Shown: positions 59,473 to 64,000 of the stretch, piece by piece | Numbering within the stretch: position 1 is the first letter of the stretch | How the letters are laid out: the number at the start of each line of letters is the position of its first letter | Assembly (NCBI GenBank): GCA_023055355.1 | Contig: JALJCS010000002.1 | Span: 77,209,001-77,273,000 of the forward strand | Source: Agelaius tricolor | Lineage: Eukaryota; Chordata; Aves; Passeriformes; Icteridae | DNA length: 64,000 nucleotides | Direction of reading: 5' to 3' | Position numbers and translations under genes: made by a program | Notes under the pieces: model-generated | Database searches by the model: none | Told to the model about the DNA's origin: nothing | What the model saw: only the letters and a program-made list of their open reading frames with translations

Positions 59473-61746
59473 GTGTGGCAAATTACAGGTAAACATACCT
59501 TTTTTACTGAAAGCCACATCCCTACAGTAAGCAGGCCCCAAGTATACTTTCATCAGAGCTCATTACCTCTGAATCAGTTTCCCCCTATGACTTAAAATAT
59601 GGGCAGAGTGAGTTTGTAGCCACTCAGAGTGCAGGCAAGGAAAGCATATATTACCTCTGAGTGTGTGTAGCACAGGCTTGCACCTGCCCACAACAGACAC
59701 ACTGCAGACCTCTGTCCAGTGTGTTAAAATTGTATAGAGATTCCCTAAGAATATATGGGGATTGCAGAAGGAAAAATCCAGGACTGAAACATACCTGCAT
59801 GATAAACTGAAGGAAAGGACACCCAGGAGCATTTTTTATTTTTCAAGGAAAGTGGAGACAGATGACATCATTCATTATTTACCATAAATCCTACTTGTAT
59901 ATGGAGAGAAGGATTTTGGACCATCTTTCAAGCATCTGATTTCTCACTGAGCTGAGAAAGCTCAGAAAAAAAAAAAAAAAGAGATTCTATCCTATTATTT
60001 TACCATATCTATTTTAATGATGCAAAATTTGGTTCTAAAAGAATAAAGTTCTGACCACTAGCATGATAGTCCCAGGAGTATTTAAAAAAGGTTTCTTAAA
60101 ACTAGGGAAAATGTAGAATAGTTTGAATCGAGTGAATGGCAATCTCAAGTAAACTCCTTAGTGTTCTGAGACAGGCCTAGACTGAAATATTAAAAATACT
60201 TTGGAAATTTTTATAAGAAAAAAACACACCAAGAGGACATGACAATGATAATACAGCAAAAATAACAGCAAACATGCACTAAGAAAAAGGAAACTTCTTG
60301 ACGTTAGAATGACTGAACTAAACAATAAGGAAAACTATGAATTTGGAAAAATAAAAAGGAGCAGAATGTTTTTTCACTGATAGAACAAGATGCAACTTAG
60401 GAAAAAATGACCCAATTTCAGATTTAACAGTGTTATTTCCAATGTGATTTGCTCAGTTTTAACATTAAAACATGTGAAAGTAAAGAAGGAAAAGCAAAAC
60501 CAAATCTTGTAACTATGCTAATTTAGGATACTTACAGCTATACTGCCATTGATATCAGGGAAAGTTTTTCTGGGGCTAGAGGGGCAGACAAAGAGGTGAA
60601 AAAATAACAAAAAGTGAGAGTTTTATCTATTCTGCTTTGGAATTCTGCAAGCTAAGGAGACAGACTTCAGTCTGTCTTCAGTCAGTCTGCTTGCTTTGTT
60701 TTTTTTCTATGCTCATAATTTTACTATCCTGACAAGTCCTAACTAAACAATCTGTTTTAACCCACTTAGTGACAAAAGGCTGTTGTCCTAAAATCTGTAA
60801 CTGTTTTTTCATTCAAGATTTCCTTGATGCAGGAAATTACTCAAATCAGATCTACCTTGAATGGTAGAAGAACTAGGACTGACTCCTGCAGCATTTCTCA
60901 TATAATATTGGGCTCAGGCAAGGGAGCAGCACTGGGGCATCTCAGAGCCCAGGTATCTTCAGATGGCCCAAGCTGTCAGTGGGAGGCCTTTACCAGGGTG
61001 AGTGATATCTCTCTAGCACACACCTGGCACAGGAAAATTACTATATAGGACTAATTTCCAGTTTTAAGCACAATCCTGTTTTTACATTTCATCTTCATCA
61101 GGCCTGTGATTTGGATGTTGCAATTTTATAGAAAGACAGCTGCTGCAATAAAATCACATGTCAAACAGCATGTACCAGACACAAATCCTATGATGTTACA
61201 TCTGTTTAACTCTCATTTTTTTCCCATCTTACTCCCCTCATTTCTTTTCTTTGGGAAAACAGGGCCTGGTTTCAATCCAGTTAATCAAATGTAAGCTTTG
61301 ATGTGTTTGATAAGTCCAAGCTTTAGTTGCCATGGTAAAAGCTATCCTACTTGGTTCTGGCTTTTTATTAATCTTAGTTGGCAAATAGTATTTCACTTAA
61401 TAATCTGTTTTCTTTCTGAAAAACTAATTCATTAAAGCACGGAGGGTTTTTATTAATAAATTGAAACACTGAATTATGTTTGCCTGCTGACGTAAAATGC
61501 TAAGGTAAGAGTTCAGTTGGCACAAATGAAAATCACACTAGATTCTTCCTGTCTTAAAAACTTTTGTAGGATTTTGCTGTTTCCTGAATCGTTTGGTATC
61601 CCTGTTGGATGGAATTGTTTCTAGAGCAGGAGAATTTCAGGAGTTATTTTCTCTTGAGATATATTATAAGGAGAAATTTGGAAATTGTTTTATCTTGGAC
61701 TCTTTGTAAGTCAAATTTGAGGGGAGTTAATAGTAAAACAAACCTT

Positions 61747-61801
61747 TTTTGACATTATTATAAAAATAGCTACTTATTTTGACATTATTATAAAAATAGC
61801 T
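61747..61801 (+). repeat. 30-bp-period tandem duplication
   Basis: TTTTGACATTATTATAAAAA followed by TAGCT occurs twice, exactly 30 bases apart (GACATT at 61751 and 61781). The 25-base identity between the copies suggests a recent duplication. Confidence 0.95.
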
Positions 61802-63377
61802 GAATTTTATTGTTGCATAATTGTCCACATGCAAAGGGAATACCATAGTTGCTTTGCATTATGCTGCAAGAGTACATCATTGAAAGAAATAAAGAGGACA
61901 GGTTCAGTCATGAGCACAAGATTTTTCATGTTATGTAGTTTCTAATGTGGATTCTAACATTAAAAACTAATATTTCTTTTTTATCATTGAAAAATCATAT
62001 TATGTGGTGTTTTTTAACCATATAGACATCAGCATCTATAAATTATAAGTTACTTTTTCCAATGTAAGTTGCTAGTTTTGTAAAAGCAACTTTTAAAATT
62101 TAAAAATGTTACATACTCCTTCAGTTCAGCAGATTTTAAGGTTTGAAGGAATCTATATCTGAAAAATAATTCTTCAATTGCTGAAATTAATCCTGAAAAA
62201 CAGTACTCTAATATATGCTCTTGATTGTGTGGGACATTCATATCTTCTCTCAGTCATCTCTCAGGGTATTTGGGCAACTGATAAAACCATAGCCAGCAAA
62301 ACTAGTAAGTAGTGAGTGAAATTAGTCAAGCCTGTGATGGGAAGAGCTTTTAAGACCATGTGGTTTCCGGATTGAAAATTTTTGGTCCTGGTAGAAAATT
62401 CTTCCAGTCTCTGTGCACAGAACTTGGAGGCCTTCAGCACAGGGACTCCTATTTCCAGATCTGTTGTCATTTTTTTTTCAAAATGCTGGGGTATTTTTCC
62501 AGAGGAAGCTCTGTCTTTTTAGAGCTTTCTCTCTAGGAAGACTTGTGAGATGCTGCCACCTCTGCTACAGAAAGCTCAGCAGTGTCCAGATTGACATGCA
62601 AATTGGGCTGCTAAAGTCTATTTGTCTGAGCCAATAAGACGTGGACAAAGCCTTTTCTCAAGAAACATCTACAGCTGTGGAAGAATATGACTGCTGCTTT
62701 TGTAAAAAGAAAGGATTGACAAATTTATCAGGAAAACTTGCCTGTGAGAAGATGCATGCCTGATCAGTTCTGCTTCACTGCTTTAGCAGCTATTGAACTT
62801 CTGCTAAATGCTGTGTGAGTCTAAAAATGAATCCTGGCAACTTGGCTGGTACTGCTTGTAAAAAGGATTGCAATCAAACTCTGAATTTTGCATAAAAAAC
62901 AAATCATCACACTGCTTGAAGCTTGGAGCTTTCTTTACTGCCCTGTTGAATAATTAATGATAAAGCCTGAAAGGGCAAGATTGACTCAACAAAGTATATT
63001 ATCTGAAGCACATTTGGAAAAGGTTTTCTTTACTTTTATCCCAAAAAAGCAAATGCATTTTTGTTGTTCTGATGTATTTGTTTCCTTTGCCCTTTTTAGC
63101 CATTCTTAGATCATAAGTGCATAGCATTTTGCTTTGTTTAAGGAGGTTGCTAATAAAAATATTGATATTTTGTTGAAGTGTATTGAATTTGCTCCTGAGG
63201 CAGACAAGGTTGTTTGGTAATTAGAGCTGTAGGGTTTAAAGGTACAGTTGGCTGGGTTTTGGGGTTTGTTTTGGTTTTCCATCTTATAGAATGTTATACC
63301 GCAGCCTGGAAAAGAAAACAGCATTACAAGCTCCTTTCAAATTAATACAGGTGTTTTAAACAGATAAATAAATGCAT

Positions 63378-63424
63378 TATCCTTTAGTTATGGAATAATT
63401 ATATTATTCCAAAAATAAAGGATA
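63378..63424. repeat. 47-base near-perfect AT-rich hairpin
   Basis: Outer arms TATCCTTTA (63378-63386) and TAAAGGATA (63416-63424) pair perfectly. Inner arms GGAATAAT (63392-63399) and ATTATTCC (63403-63410) pair perfectly around TAT. The five-base segment on each side between them pairs at three of five positions. This gives about 20 of 22 possible pairs. It is followed at once by AGGATAT units at about 63433, 63447 and an ATATCCT at 63459, which extend the self-complementarity. Confidence 0.9.
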
Positions 63425-64000
63425 TTTATATATAGGATATACATATAGGATATTTTTATATCCTATATTTAGGTGACAGTGAATCTGCTTCTGCTGATTT
63501 GTCTATCTCTACCACTGTGAGTCCCTGTAAAGTGATCCTGACATTGCAATCTGGTTGGTAACAGAAACCAACTTGTTCTTTGAAGGGAAGATGTGTTTTT
63601 TCTATGCCACTGGAGAATGATGGTTTAAATAAGGCTCATCATAATCACCAATTAACAGCCACTCAAAAAACAAGAGACACTAAAAAAAAGTCCTGCACAT
63701 ATACAGTATGAATCAGAACATTCCAACACCGCACTATCATTGCAGGGGTTATAGGAGATGTGTGACCAACTCAGGTTCATGAGGTCAGAGGTAAGAAAAC
63801 TTTTATCAAGGAGTGCAGGTGTGAGAGGTAAGGGACAGAGTGTCTCCAGCATGTAGGAAAAGGAGGATTGCTGCTGCCCAGCTGCAGGTATATGCTGCAA
63901 GGAAACCATGCCCACCATCAGCACAAGGATTTTTTCCGTGCCTTAGAAGACAATACAGTGAAATAGTTATACTGGGTAAATCTTTTGATCAAGGCTGTTT
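63425..64000. other. Unassigned DNA; AGGATAT repeats then unique sequence
   Basis: 63425-63472 carries AGGATAT direct and inverted units. The rest to the window end shows no recognised element or exon. A 90-codon minus frame at 63652-63924 has no family features. Confidence 0.5.

Larger units (their letters stand above)
58769..63377. other. Unassigned AT-rich DNA with small duplications
   Basis: About 4.6 kb with no gene. It holds the duplications at 59377-59449 and 61747-61801, the hairpin at 59446-59472 and an A run at 59967-59982. Frames of 60-90 codons have no family features. The hydrophobic frame at 59302-59553 owes its membrane-like stretch to the AATAATAAT repeat. Confidence 0.5.

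Noticed and set aside
59302..59553. Minus-strand frame with a membrane-like hydrophobic segment
   Set aside because: The hydrophobic stretch is translated AATAAT repeat sequence, with no other coding evidence.

Overview
The window looks like AT-rich nuclear DNA from a bird, most likely a passerine, and I find no gene, exon or functional RNA gene I can support. The avian assignment rests on several CR1 LINE copies whose 3' tails carry the ATTCTATG-type octamer, and on LTR remnants resembling avian endogenous retrovirus families. The passerine assignment rests on one tRNA-Ile/CR1-tail SINE at 58629-58768 of the TguSINE1 type, which is known from songbirds and their relatives. The open reading frames are short, carry no protein family I recognise, and the ones with recognisable content are decayed CR1 ORF2 fragments. 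The window is best read as intergenic DNA or the inside of a very large intron.

Layout. 530-1500: a very old CR1 copy, still recognisable from a reverse-transcriptase FADD motif. 2445-3272: a younger CR1 fragment carrying an internal CTCTG repeat and lacking its 3' end. 6850-7476: minus-strand solo LTR. 8221-8535: a complete solo LTR with a perfect 6-bp target duplication. 9394-9797: minus CR1 3' end. 12641-14437: composite block made of a GC-rich LTR followed by two abutting minus-strand CR1 pieces. 20905-22049: the longest plus-strand CR1, ending in the octamer tail. 22999-23288: short hAT-type DNA transposon with 8-bp target duplication. 25535-25940: minus CR1 3' end. 45507-45952: plus-strand solo LTR of the same general family as the 6850 copy. 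58629-58768: the SINE.

Between these lie long stretches of unassigned AT-rich sequence (notably 26-45 kb and 46-58 kb). They hold microsatellites, A/C- or G/T-rich low-complexity tracts, short tandem duplications, two G-quadruplex motifs and several strikingly perfect hairpins (28019-28048, 55448-55474, 59446-59472, 63378-63424). There is no gene network to describe. The biology visible here is retrotransposon and LTR accumulation, LTR-LTR recombination leaving solo LTRs, and small local rearrangements. All family assignments come from reading the sequence, with no database search.
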